Below are positions 16,691 through 29,612 of a DNA stretch of 64,000 nt, in pieces (positions within the stretch are counted from its first letter, which is position 1; every line of letters starts with the position of its first letter). The notes under the pieces were generated by a model. That model was not told the origin of the DNA and did not search any database. It was given only the letters and a program-made list of their open reading frames with translations. The position numbers were made by a program, and so were the translations under genes. The stretch lies in contig CATNEN010000007.1 of the NCBI GenBank assembly GCA_950097015.1, forward strand, positions 13,107,001 through 13,171,000. The letters run 5' to 3'. Source of the DNA: Macrostomum hystrix (taxonomy: Eukaryota; Platyhelminthes; Macrostomidae).

Positions 16691-17167
16691 TCAGCGGCGG
16701 CGCTTCCTCCGTTTGTCAGCAGTGGAAGCGAGGCTGTGCATGACACGGCAGTAGACACCATTGGGGTCAGCCTGCGCGCACATCATGAAGGAGGTGGTGA
16801 AGCCACCATCGGCTTCGCAGCTGACTTGGTTGCAGCCATCAAAGTAACGGAAGGCGCCTTCACGTTTTCTGCAGACCCTGGCAGGCTCGAGATTGCTGCA
16901 GCTGAAGGGGCCGAGCTGCTTGAACACCTCAGCCGTCTTGGCGCGGCACTCGCGCCGCTCCTCATTCGACTGGGGCGAGGAACACCAGCGCATGGTAGAT
17001 ACGAATTGGCCGCTGCCCGTGCACTCCACTCCGTTGCAGCCGTCGTTGTACTTAAAGCCAGCTCTTGCGATGGAGCACACAAGATTGGCGTCCAGCTGCG
17101 GGCACGTCTGGCCCGACACCACCAGAGCGGTAGCGCCAATCAACAGGAGAGACAGAAATGACGTCAT
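16691..17167 (-). CDS. Secreted cysteine-rich two-repeat protein
   Basis: A single uninterrupted 158-codon frame, starting at ATG 17167 and ending TGA at 16691. Residues 1-19 form a typical signal peptide (MTSFLSLLLIGATALVVSG), so the product is probably secreted. Two tandem modules follow, about residues 22-71 and 90-135. Each has the pattern Cys...Cys...F-(K/R)-Y-x-DGCN-x-V-x-Cys...G-x-F...Cys, and the protein ends in a very basic tail (DKRRKRRR). The modules recall small disulfide-rich extracellular domains such as protease inhibitors, but I cannot name the family. A TATA-like ATAAATA lies about 80 bases upstream (17253-17247), and AATAAA lies about 75 bases downstream inside the left inverted repeat. 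The gene sits between two 184-bp inverted repeats, which raises the possibility of movement or duplication as a cassette. Confidence 0.8.
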   Translation of the reverse strand: MTSFLSLLLIGATALVVSGQTCPQLDANLVCSIARAGFKYNDGCNGVECTGSGQFVSTMRWCSSPQSNEERRECRAKTAEVFKQLGPFSCSNLEPARVCRKREGAFRYFDGCNQVSCEADGGFTTSFMMCAQADPNGVYCRVMHSLASTADKRRKRRR

Positions 17168-17760
17168 ATCAGTTGCTATGCCAGTAAAACTTAATCGAAC
17201 TCTGGCTGAGGGGCTGAGGGCTGCTACATCGTAGAATGGAGCAGCGTATTTATGCTCTGCGAGCTAATCGGCCAGGCTGTAGGTCGTAAAGCCGTCTTTC
17301 ATTTTGATCAATAGTTGGCGCCATGTATGTGAAAGCGCGGTGCAAGTTCGCTACAGAAATCGAGCAATGTAGAAACAGTTACGAGCGTAAAGCTGTGGGT
17401 CTCATATCGAACATGGAGATCTGAGCGAAAACTCGATCAGGACCTGCGCAGTTACGCCGCGATACAACTTGCTGCTACATTGAAATTTTTCATAACATAG
17501 CAAAATCGATTTGGGTTTCGGAAGTTTCAACTTATAGAGCTTTTAAAAGGCCTATCGGAGCGGCCCGCTATAATTGTCCTCAGCTGCGCCATTTGCGTGT
17601 AGGAAAAATGTAGAAATTAACTAAAAAACTGAGCCTTTACAATCTTGAAGCCATTCCAGACTATTTGAATTAGCCCTTGAGCTTTGGTTCCATTCTGGAC
17701 TTGATTATTAAATGCGAAAAATATTAAACATATTTTCCAGTTTTTAGCCAACAAAAACGC

Positions 17761-18000
17761 GTTTTCTGCAGTGTACCAGCTATAGATTTATTGTCAGCAT
17801 ACCCACCCATTCACAAATTAGGTCGTGTACCTATTGAATGCTTTTCTGCAGTGTACCAGCTATAGATTTATTGTCAGCATACCCACCCATTCACAAATTA
17901 GGTCGTGTACCTATTGAATGCTTTTCTGCAGTGTACCAGCTATAGATTTATTGTCAGCATACCCACCCATTCACAAATTAGGTCGTGTACCTATTGAATG
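17761..18000. repeat. Exact 80-bp triplication
   Basis: Three head-to-tail 80-bp copies, identical apart from the first base, containing TTTTCTGCAGTGTACCAGC and ACCCACCCATTCACAAATTA. The near-perfect identity indicates very recent duplication. It lies inside the segment bracketed by the 184-bp inverted repeats. Confidence 0.95.
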
Positions 18001-19016
18001 CTGCTTTCTCGATTCGCCCATCACGGTAATTTATAGGCCACAATGCCACGCGGATAGTTCAAGCATCAGATAGATATAAGCTTCCCACTTGGATCGTTGC
18101 TCGATGCGCTACTATCGATGAATTAACAACAATAGACAAAGGTGGCTTTTTGCTTGCATCACTGCCACCGTGCATTTATCACCAATTGTCAAATGCGATT
18201 GTGAACAACTGCTGGCGTTTGACGCGCTCCGGCTCGACTGAAGCAGCCGAGTCCGTGGGTGTCAGGATTGGACGAAACTGGAATCTTACTAGCTTTCTAA
18301 GGAGAGTCTAATTGTTGAAAGCGTGAAGAAACAAAATGCAACTATATCGTAGAAAAATAGATCGTGAAAATCATTAAGATTCTTAGACAATTATCGGAAG
18401 AATCGTATAAGTTCTGATTAAACAGTGCAATTTTTTAAAGATCTTACAGGACCTTCCATAATAATGAATCGGTCTTGAAAGATAATTTCAAGATTTTCAA
18501 AAGATTGCGCTCCGGGAAACCTATCGCATATTGCTCAACACCACGCTAACCCAAACGTGAAACGGCTTCAAGAGCTTAAAAGAGCAACGCCTACTAGGAA
18601 TATGTTGCATCTTCAACAGATCTTCCCAAGTAAAAAGAATAACTGCAGGAGGCCTGCGGGCAATGGGCACATCATTTGGTGACACTAGACATGCAGCCAG
18701 CGAGGAGGCAATTCTGCCCATTTTGTGCACACACGCACACAGGTGCGTATATCTGCTCTGACTTTCTCATCGTCAGGCAGTGTAAACTTTCACAGTGCCT
18801 TGAAGGTTGGCCCTCAAGGGCGTAAATTGCTCGACAAGCCCCAAGCCTTCTCTCCGATCCGCGACTACTGCGCCCCAATTTATAATGTGACCTTACAGCG
18901 GAATCGAGTTTAGGGACTTTGCTGCGAGAGGAAGACGCGTAAACCCTCTGCCACTTACACACCAAATCTTACCTGCTACAGTTAATTTTTCTACTCGTAA
19001 AGAGTATTTTTGTGCA
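18001..19016. other. Unique DNA inside the inverted-repeat bracket
   Basis: About 1 kb with no supported gene. I looked on the plus strand for a second copy of the cysteine-rich coding region, which the right inverted-repeat arm (a 3'-UTR-like sequence) might imply, and did not find one. Confidence 0.5.
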
Positions 19017-19200
19017 TTTCTATGCCCATTAAATAAAATCATGCACCCCAAGGCTGACCAGCGTTTCCGCTTGCGCTAGCTATCTGGGTCAGCTTTGGCT
19101 CTCATTGTGAGAACCTCGTACGAAGCAGTGCTTGAGAATTTCAGTTAAGGTTTTCTTTACGCATTTTCATTTCAGAGGCACAGAAGCAGCCAACGAATAT
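19017..19200. repeat. Right arm of a 184-bp inverted repeat
   Basis: Reverse complement of 16449-16632 with three mismatches. On the plus strand it carries AATAAA at 19032-19037, equivalent to the polyadenylation signal in the left arm. It ends about 500 bp upstream of the Sec61 alpha start codon. Confidence 0.92.
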
Positions 19201-19697
19201 AAAAAGGTTTATAGCCATGTGCTAACGAAACCAGCTTATTGACAATTTCGTGAAATTATATTGACATTGTATTGGATTAACAAGCACCGAAAAACTTATC
19301 TACAGTAAATGTAGCTCTTTAATTTTTCTGGCGTTTTTAATGCACTTATCAATAGCAAAAAAATGTACAACAAAGACAATTTTTTACTTAAGTTCTGATC
19401 GGTTGATAATAGTGAAGCAAAAATTTAAACTGCACAAGGTTAGTTGCGTGGCGGACTTAAACAAACGTTTAGCTCACTAAAAGCTGCGCTACTCTGCAGT
19501 ACCTAAACAGTTATCTTAGTATATTAATGAGACACAAAAAATTAATTATTTTATAAAAACGAACAAATGTTTTTTGTGGGATCTACTTTTGCAAATGCTA
19601 AATATAAGTTGTTGTCTCTGACCACTCGTTATACACAACAGTTCTCGACACTTTTCGCTGATTGAATTCAGAGCGCCTACCGGCACAAAATAGGAAA

Positions 19698-22324
<2,627 letters not shown>

Positions 22325-23640
22325 GCTGACTCGGGACCTGAACTCTTTGTTTTCTCTCGCTTTTGTCTTTGTTTTTTCTTCAATTTTTGCTGTTGACGTA
22401 GCGCATCGCCTCCAAGCTGATGCGGGGCGTGAAGTTAATCAGTAACTGTCCTCACTAAACCACCTTGGATCATCGTTGCATGTAAAATACGCAGAAAATG
22501 TTAGTGAACTTTTCGATGCTATTCTGTTATATCGCCTACTTTATCATAGTCTATTATTATTGAATGTCTGGATAGCGTGAGTTTATTAAATGGTCACTAC
22601 TACAACAGTTTTTGCGCACCATACCCGAATTCATTGGGCTGATCCTTCAGCACTCAAGCGAGTTATTACTGGCTTTTAGACTGTTGCTCCATTATCAAAC
22701 TTTTCTGTTTGATTCCCGTGACCTTTGACTGACATTTAGCAAAGCAATAGATAAGGATTGTTTCAAATCTACTGCAGTCATTGCCCCTAACAAAATATAC
22801 GCTGGAGCCAAGAGTGACTCCTGTTTTCTGAGTCTGCAAATTATGTCCTTATTCATGATGCATTGTCCACAATCCAGCCAGGCAAGCAGTCAGCCAGCAT
22901 CTGGTTTCCGTTTTAAAGCTTCGATTTGATTGCCTCGAAGTTTATCAGGCGGCGTTTATAAAGATTTCCGGAACTTTAAAAACAAAAAAGCTAGGAATTA
23001 ATAATGCCTTGCATAACAAAGAGTTAACCAAAACCAAAAAACATGCAAGATCAACAAATAATATTGCAGAGCTGCCTGCACCGTAGCTTGCTGCATCTGC
23101 AATTTTAGCTGCAGGCTGCAAGAATTTTCACGTTATTTAGCTTCATGCATGAGTGCATCTTAACAACATCTGAAGTACATACATCTGAATGTACTCGTAT
23201 GTTGTCTTGAAAATTTTCATGATTTCTATATAATTCAGCTTTTAAACGATTTATCAAAGTTCGAAGATGTGTTGAATACACCAGTGCGCAATAGCCTGTA
23301 TCAAATGCAGCTAATGCATTGTGGCGCCGACATCAAACTTGAATCTGCTTTATTTCGATATTTCCACATCAGTAAGTATAAAAACCTGCATGGCTCACTG
23401 CATGTTAACTTCCCAAATTGGCGTTTTATTAATTGAACACGTATATGTCACATACACAATGCTGCTCTGTTGCCTGAGTCGTTTGAAGCATTTCAAATGA
23501 ATCCAGAAGATCTGCATGCAGTCGATTGTGTGCATGTGTGCACTTGCAATTGCAAACTGAAGCGAAATTAAAATCGAATAATAGAGAATAATAATATTAT
23601 AAATTGAAAACCTATGAGATGAGATAAAAAACCGCGTACT
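22325..23640. other. Sec61 alpha 3' region and intergenic DNA
   Basis: Downstream of the Sec61 alpha stop there is an ATTAAA variant polyadenylation signal near 22585 but no clear AATAAA nearby. The rest is unique AT-rich DNA without a supported feature. Confidence 0.5.
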
Positions 23641-23644
23641 GTTG

Positions 23645-24045
23645 ATATTAATGATCCATGGAAGCAGGTGAGGTGTCGCTTCAGGTCTACTGGCAGGCAG
23701 CGTATCAGTGTGGCCTTTACCATGTCGGGGCTCTCGTTCAGGCCGCACTGAGCCATTTTGGACGTCAAACGCTTGACGAAGACTGATGGCATATCGCCAC
23801 CGAGGTCGGAAGTATTCAGCACCTCGTTGAACTTATCCTGCCGGCTCTTTTGAAGCATGCCGAGCACGCTGTAGTTGGGAGGTGTCCCCGCTGATACGAG
23901 CACGAGCGACGTCCTCGGGCAGCTGGCAGATGAGGTGGCTAAAACGCGTCTTCTCGAAGGTGATGATCCGCAATTCGAACTGCGCGTCCAGCATCCGGAA
24001 CCACGCTTCAGGGTTGTTCCGAATAGAACGCTGGTATTTTAAGCA
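23645..24045 (-). pseudogene. Gypsy-type retrotransposon Gag fragment, N-terminal part
   Basis: On the minus strand the translation contains NPEAWFRMLDAQFELR, then CQLPEDVARAR, then, after a frame change near 23885, KSRQDKFNEVL, LGGDMPSVFVKRL and LIRCLPVDLKRHL. This order (N-P-E-x-W-F-x-M-L-D/E-A-Q-F, then a helical capsid-like region) is characteristic of Gag in invertebrate gypsy/mag-like LTR elements. The reading frame is broken by at least one frameshift and no protease, reverse transcriptase or LTR is adjacent, so it is a dead fragment. The copy stops where the companion fragment on the plus strand (25095-25490) would begin. Confidence 0.75.
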
Positions 24046-24059
24046 AGGTTGACGGCCGG

Positions 24060-25090
24060 CAAGGAAGAGTCCTCCGCGGGTGCTAGGTTTTCTTGTCCAG
24101 CCGAGAGCGGCGCTGCAGAACTGTTTGCACTTTGCATTGGTGGGGCCAAGCCGTCAGAGTGTGATGCTGATGTTTCTTCGTTTGAAATTTGTGATGCCTC
24201 ACCGGACTAGTTGGAAATGTTTTGGTTTAAAGGAATTGAGCGAAGTCGGTGGTTCTTTAATTGGTCGAAGAAGTCAATCGATTGATTGATTGATTGAGTA
24301 AAAGAAGGAGACAGACGGGGAGAAAGATAGAGGGAGGGAGACAGAGGGAGAGGGAGACAGAGAGAGGGAGATCTATAGACAGGGGAAGGAGACAGCAGTA
24401 GAGGCAGAGAAGAGAGGTTGAGGCAGAATAGTGGAACCGAATATTGGGAGTAAATATTTGTTTACGATAGATTCGAAATACAATTGATCGAGAAGCAGAC
24501 TAGAATACTAATGCAAGCTGCAGACAAAGAGAATACATAAATATATAGAGAGATGTGGTTCTGAATTCAGGACTTATGAAGGTGATATGCAGATGCAAAA
24601 TTCAAGGACCACTAGCCATGGCGATTAACTAGTTGGTAACACGAAATTAAACTAACTATTTTTAAACCCTGGACCCTGGAGAATGGATAATCGTAGTAAA
24701 TCGAGCAACAAACTGGTAGGTCAAAGAGTAGCCCTTTGATTATTCGTCTTATCAAAGACAGCTAAAGAAAGTGTAAAATACATATTGTTAACATCGGCTT
24801 TTATAATAGATCTTGCAATAGATTATCCAATCATATTAGAATGACGAACTCTGACTAAATTGGTGCAAGACAATCTGCTGTCGTCAAGACTACATAAGGG
24901 TGTGTGCCTAGTGCGAGTTTCTGGGAAGTGCCGAAAATGTCCTGTATATGTTTGTATATGTCCTGTAAATTCTTGAAATTCTAGTTTTACTTGGGAAAGA
25001 GCCACTATAATGGAGCCACTATTGGGCGAAAGTGTTCATTGAATGTCGCCATTTTAAATTATGCTATTGGGGCCACGTAAAGTATGTACC
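24060..25090. other. AT-rich spacer with purine-rich microsatellite
   Basis: No gene supported. It holds a (GATT)n stretch and an AGAGGGAGG-type purine-rich run near 24275-24420, and one copy of the motif CAAGGACCACTAG at 24603. Confidence 0.5.
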
Positions 25091-25094
25091 GATA

Positions 25095-25490
25095 AATGTT
25101 TATCAGGATCAGACACCTGAGCAACTGGCTTCGATCGCCCATTCGCTGCTGAAAATCCACCAGTCCAACTACTCGCGGATTAACGTGGTGCAGCCACGTG
25201 ACCAAGCAGGGCAGCATCCATCTAACCCGACTCAGGAAACGTCACAACAGTCGCCGGTCGCTTCTTTCCATCTGGGCCAACGACCGGTCGTCTGCCGCGG
25301 ACATACGAGCTATGTACTATTACGCGGTCTCGCACCTGCCGACGCTGGTGCCAGTTCCCGCGTAGCAGACACAGCGACCAACAGCCAAGGATCCTGGGCC
25401 CGAACTAGCGAACTCCGACTCAGTCGCGTTCGAATTCTCCGGAGCGTTCCTTTACGGGAAACGTCAGGGCCTACCGCGATGCCGCAGTGA
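25095..25490 (+). pseudogene. Gag-like fragment, C-terminal part, plus strand
   Basis: The plus-strand frame carries TPEQLASIAHSLLKIHQ and SRINVVQPRDQAGQHPSNP, which resembles the region just after the capsid-like part of gypsy/mag-type Gag. A shifted frame near 25310-25360 reads like a decayed Cys-rich Gag tail (a WCQFP-type motif). It appears to be the second half of the element whose first half lies inverted at 23645-24045. Identification is by pattern only and is less secure than for the first half. It has no partner ORFs and shows frame damage. Confidence 0.45.
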
Positions 25491-27167
25491 GCAGTGCCAT
25501 GGATACAGCGGCCTTGTGTCAAGGTATAATAAAAATCGGAAGTGCATTGCTGATCAGTGGTAAATACAGCACCTAGCAACAAGAAAGCTGCTCTGAAATG
25601 GTTAAAAGTGTAAGCGGTACAGGTAAGTATATATCATTAATTCAAATAAATTTTACAATTAGCTGCATGTCATAAAATAATTAGAGCCCTAAACCTCCCC
25701 ATCTGGCTGTTGCACATGCCAGATCTATAGATAGGATTAGTGTGGAGATGCGCGGCTGCAATGCCACCGATGGATTTGTCACTAATAGGTATTGCTTTGT
25801 GTACATCCATGACATGTAAATCCTTGAATATATACAGTGGGAACCTTGAACCTCAACCTCGCATCAATTTTCATTAAATTTTCATAACGTTTTTTGCTAT
25901 CGTGAAGTATTTTTCTATTGACCATAGAAAGAGGCAGCAGTGCAGTCTTTCCTAATACATATATGTTATATGTGTTTTTTTCAAATATTTTATTAACCTA
26001 AAATTACGCATCATACTGTTTTCCTATCGCGTTCTCTTAAAAAAATCGATTTGTTTAACCTCAATCATAAAATAAACAAAAAAATCAGCACCTAATCGGC
26101 GTGCGAACCTAAATAATAATAATAATAATAATATACATTCAATCTCGAATACTGAACTGTTAAGGAAAGCAAGTCTCATCATTTCTCATTTCTCTAACAA
26201 CAGCATGTCTTCCAATTGTGGAATGACCTTCAATTTTCGTTTTCGAAGCGCTCAATATTAACAGAGTAGATATATTTGTTTCTTGAATGTCTTCTAATAT
26301 TTCTACACAGAAAGAATTTTTTGTTACCCAATAAAGAAAGACTGAGAACGTGAAGAAATATCTTTTAGTTTTGCATTGGATTTGAAATGAAATTACTCGA
26401 CTGCCGGTAAACCCCCACTATGTATCTAGACCCCAGCCGCTGCCAACCTCACGTCTACCTACCATAAGCTATCCAATAGACGAATAGAGGGCCATCGACA
26501 TCAGTTATTCCCCCCTAACCCCCACCCCAGCTGTAGCGCGATTTGGTTATTGCACTTATTGAGATGAATGATCGAAATTTGAATTTCGCGCAAAGCATAA
26601 AGGCAGCAATTAAACAAAAATAGACTTGCTAGCATCTGTTGGACATGCACCTGCCATAAATCATAGAGATTAAAAAGTGTCTACAAGTCTTGGTCACTAT
26701 GTCGTTGACCCTCTTAGACCCTGGACACTTAGTCATCCATATGACAACAGATAATGAAGTATCCAGGACCCTCAAAATTGTGTGCCTCAAGCTCAAGGAC
26801 CACTAGAAGAAGGATCCGGAGAATTCTTCTAGTGGTCCTTGCTCAAGCTCTCTAATGTGCTTCATGCTAGCTACTTGGCTAGGTGCTTGTGTGTCATAAA
26901 AAGATGGTTAGTGTAGCAAGCTGCTCGTCTTTCTATGCCTGCTGGAGCTCTGGGCAGTAGGCTTTGGCGAAAATAGAATTTGCGGCTAGCCACAGGCATT
27001 GGTTGCTCAGTAGGACAGAAGTCTACATCAGGCACATTTGCTAATATAGAGAGTTAGTCATCTCACTGCTCGGGCCACAGTGGGCACTGAATGCAGCAAA
27101 TTTAAAAATAAGAATAACTATTTGTATATTTTATAACTTATAATTAATATCATTTAACAAAGCCATC
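25491..27167. other. AT-rich intergenic DNA
   Basis: No gene supported over about 1.7 kb. A short (AAT)n run lies near 26115 and a perfect palindromic hairpin at 26795-26840. Confidence 0.5.
26795..26840. repeat. 17-bp perfect palindrome carrying AAGGACCACTAG
   Basis: AAGGACCACTAGAAGAA (26795-26811) and its exact reverse complement (26824-26840) flank a 12-base loop that includes GGATCC. The arm contains the motif AAGGACCACTAG, also found at 24603 and 57251. It may be a collapsed or fold-back transposon remnant. Confidence 0.7.
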
Positions 27168-28074
27168 ATCTAGTGCAAGGGCAGGCAAACTCCAGATATG
27201 GCCAATGAAGGTCCATGACCTGGCCTGCAGGTGTTTTTTAGGCCCCTACTTTCTAATTTTGTATAGCCCACAGCTATATGGATAAAAAATAACTTAATAA
27301 GGGTTCATTAAAGTTTAATGGCATCTAATCCAAGACAAATTGATTCAATTAGGACATTTTTGTCTGTCTCTGGCCTCTTGTATTCTTGCAAAGTGGTTAG
27401 GCCTACTTGTAAAACTGTGGTTGAAGCAACTAAGACTGCAGTTGGCTTCAGTATGTGGTGGTTGGATATGGATAGGCCAATAGGCAAGTGACAACAAGCC
27501 TGCCAAAGAGCTGAGAGTGTAAAGATTGAGAATGAGTGAGCTTAGGGTTGGCTTATGTATCTTCTTTTCATACACTTGATCCTTTGATCCTTTTTCTGCC
27601 CTTTCCTGCCCTTGTCTATCTGACCTGTACCACTAGGCCTATATAAAGGTAACTAGCATAATTCAAGGTATATGTTTAACATAAACTAAATAAAAAAACA
27701 ATTTCAAATCTCTTCTATTTTATCTTTCTCCATCAATTTGATTGCTTGAAACATCATAATTATGTTTGGAACACTTGCAAAGAAAAGAAAAATTGACATT
27801 GAACATTGCATATTTAACCCAGACTCCCAGAGTAGAAGAAATATTTCTTCATTGAATGCTTTGGCCAAGCCCAGTGCCTCATCGGCTTTAAGACCATGGC
27901 CATTCTAAAAAAGTTTAATATACACTAGGAAGCTGAACACCAAACATCACCCTATGCATCAATTTCTGCCATTGAGAGGAAGGATGCTATCTATTTGCTC
28001 TCTAGCCTACAGACTCCAAACAGAATTATTTTCTGGCCCGTGTTTCAAAAAGTTTGCCCACCTCTGATCTAGTG
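27168..28074 (+). mobile_element. Degenerate hAT-family element with 8-bp target-site duplication
   Basis: The element spans 27176-28066 (891 bp) and is flanked by identical 8-bp direct repeats ATCTAGTG (27168-27175 and 28067-28074), the target-site length typical of hAT transposons. The ends are imperfect inverted repeats: CAAGGGCAGGCAAACT on the left and, reverse-complemented, CAGAGGTGGGCAAACT on the right, 12 of 16 matching and close to the common hAT end CAGRGGTGGGCAAACT. Inside (about 27760-28020, plus strand) sits a decayed zinc-finger N-terminus of the kind found in hAT/ZBED-type proteins: KKRKIDIEHCIFN, then, in a shifted frame, IGFKTMAILKKFNIH, a stop, and AIERKDAIYLLSSLQ. No catalytic region remains, so it is a non-autonomous relic. 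Confidence 0.8.
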
Positions 28075-28560
28075 CTCTAGTGCTATGTATTATATGACAT
28101 AGTTAACAAGGTTCATTGAATAATGTTCAGCCTGTAATTATACTTGGACTTGCTATTTTTTCAATACTAGCCTTAGGCCCTAGGCCTATCCTTCAATTTT
28201 TGTATTAATTAACAATAGAACTACCAAGGGGGGATTTTCAGTATCTAGGTATAAAAACAGGTATCAAAATGGTTTGGTAGTCATACTGTTAATAAATGTA
28301 GGTTAGGCAACTTTGGCAAATGAGATATTTTCCTTAGGCCTATTTCTGAACAGTTGAATAAGCTAGGCTAGGATTTAATAATAAAGTAATCCTAAAATAA
28401 AAAAAATTGATTATGGGGATTCCAAACATGCTAGGATGGACCAAACCACCTTCTGTAGGTGAGCATGGGCCAATACCCATAGCACTAGACATCAATTGAT
28501 GCTCCTTTCCCAAGTCTAGCATAGTGTCTAGGTTGTCTAAAAGTACCTAGGTGTCTAGAA
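28075..28560. other. Unique spacer
   Basis: No feature supported; ordinary AT-rich DNA between two transposon remnants. Confidence 0.5.
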
Positions 28561-28699
28561 AAGAGATTGGTTTGCATCCCCATGCACAAATTCATCACTG
28601 GCAACCTTTCCTTGTGCTCTAGAATTTTGGCCCTGGTGTTCCACAGATAATTAATGGCCTAAATGCTACACCTAGTCTCAATGGTTGATAGCCATCGTT

Positions 28700-28990
28700 G
28701 AGGCCAATGGTATCCAGATACTGGCAGTGCACTCTAGGACAGGCAATGTAAAGCTAGTGTATGTTGTTCTGCCAGGACCACTAGGTGCAAGGGCCCATAA
28801 GCTGGGCTTGAAAAGTTTGTGGCATACAGATCATCTGCATAAAAGAACAGTATATTTGTGCATTTGTTGGGTAGGCCTAGCTGGTCAGGAAAGTCATTGA
28901 TAAGCATTGCAAAGAGTACTGGGACCAAGAAACTCCCCTGTGGTAGGCTCTTGAATTTGCAGAACTGCAACAGCTAAGAAGATAAATTTG
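28700..28990 (-). pseudogene. LINE-type reverse transcriptase fragment
   Basis: The minus-strand frame reads SLPQGSFLVPVLFAMLINDF and then ILFFYADDLYAT. These match the QGSxLxPxLFxLxINDL and Y/F-A-D-D motifs of non-LTR retrotransposon reverse transcriptases, including the two catalytic aspartates. The frame ends soon after YADD, and stops precede it upstream, so only a fragment of about 80 codons survives. The clade cannot be assigned from so little. Confidence 0.7.
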
Positions 28991-29059
28991 GGTGGTTGTG
29001 ACAGCTACCAATCTGCAGACTAAGTTGTGCCACTGGCTGTACATCTGTCCCAACAGAGT

Positions 29060-29612
29060 TAGGTGTAAAATCTGTGAATCAATCTGTATTATTTAAATTA
29101 TTTTTGCTTGATGTTTTTTGCTTTAGATACAAATATATTTCAGGTCTGTTGAGTTTTGCACATAAGTAACAGATCGGTTTATGTACATTAATATTAAAGA
29201 TTTATTTAACTACTTATATTCAATAAAAAGATATATATATTACTTATATGTTCCTAATTCTATTTATATGTATGTATATATATAATTTTCCTAACCATAT
29301 AGATAAATGTAATGAGATAAATAATAAATATATTGTATTAATTAATTTGCTTATAATATAACAACCAACACAATGCAAAACTCTAAATTGAAAAACTTGA
29401 AACAAAAAATGAGATAAAAATGATCTCGACATACTATGGAAAATTGGGTCACTGATGGTGCACTTCGTAAATTTTTTCATAAATGTTTATTCAATAACAT
29501 ATGCCTAGTAAGTTTTATTTCACATGTAAGCTATGATGCTTGCTTTTTTAAATCGCTCTTAGCTTGACGATTTGCCTGGTTGCTCCTTTCAGAGTGCAGG
29601 CTAAGCAAAAGT
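29060..29612. other. AT-rich spacer before CEP44
   Basis: Very AT-rich, with TA-dinucleotide runs. No feature supported until the probable 5' end of CEP44; a pyrimidine-rich stretch ending in CAG at 29592 could be a splice acceptor (cis or trans). Confidence 0.4.

Noticed and set aside
16688-17161. 157-codon plus-strand frame
   Set aside because: It is antisense to the cysteine-rich secreted protein, which has a signal peptide and duplicated cysteine modules.
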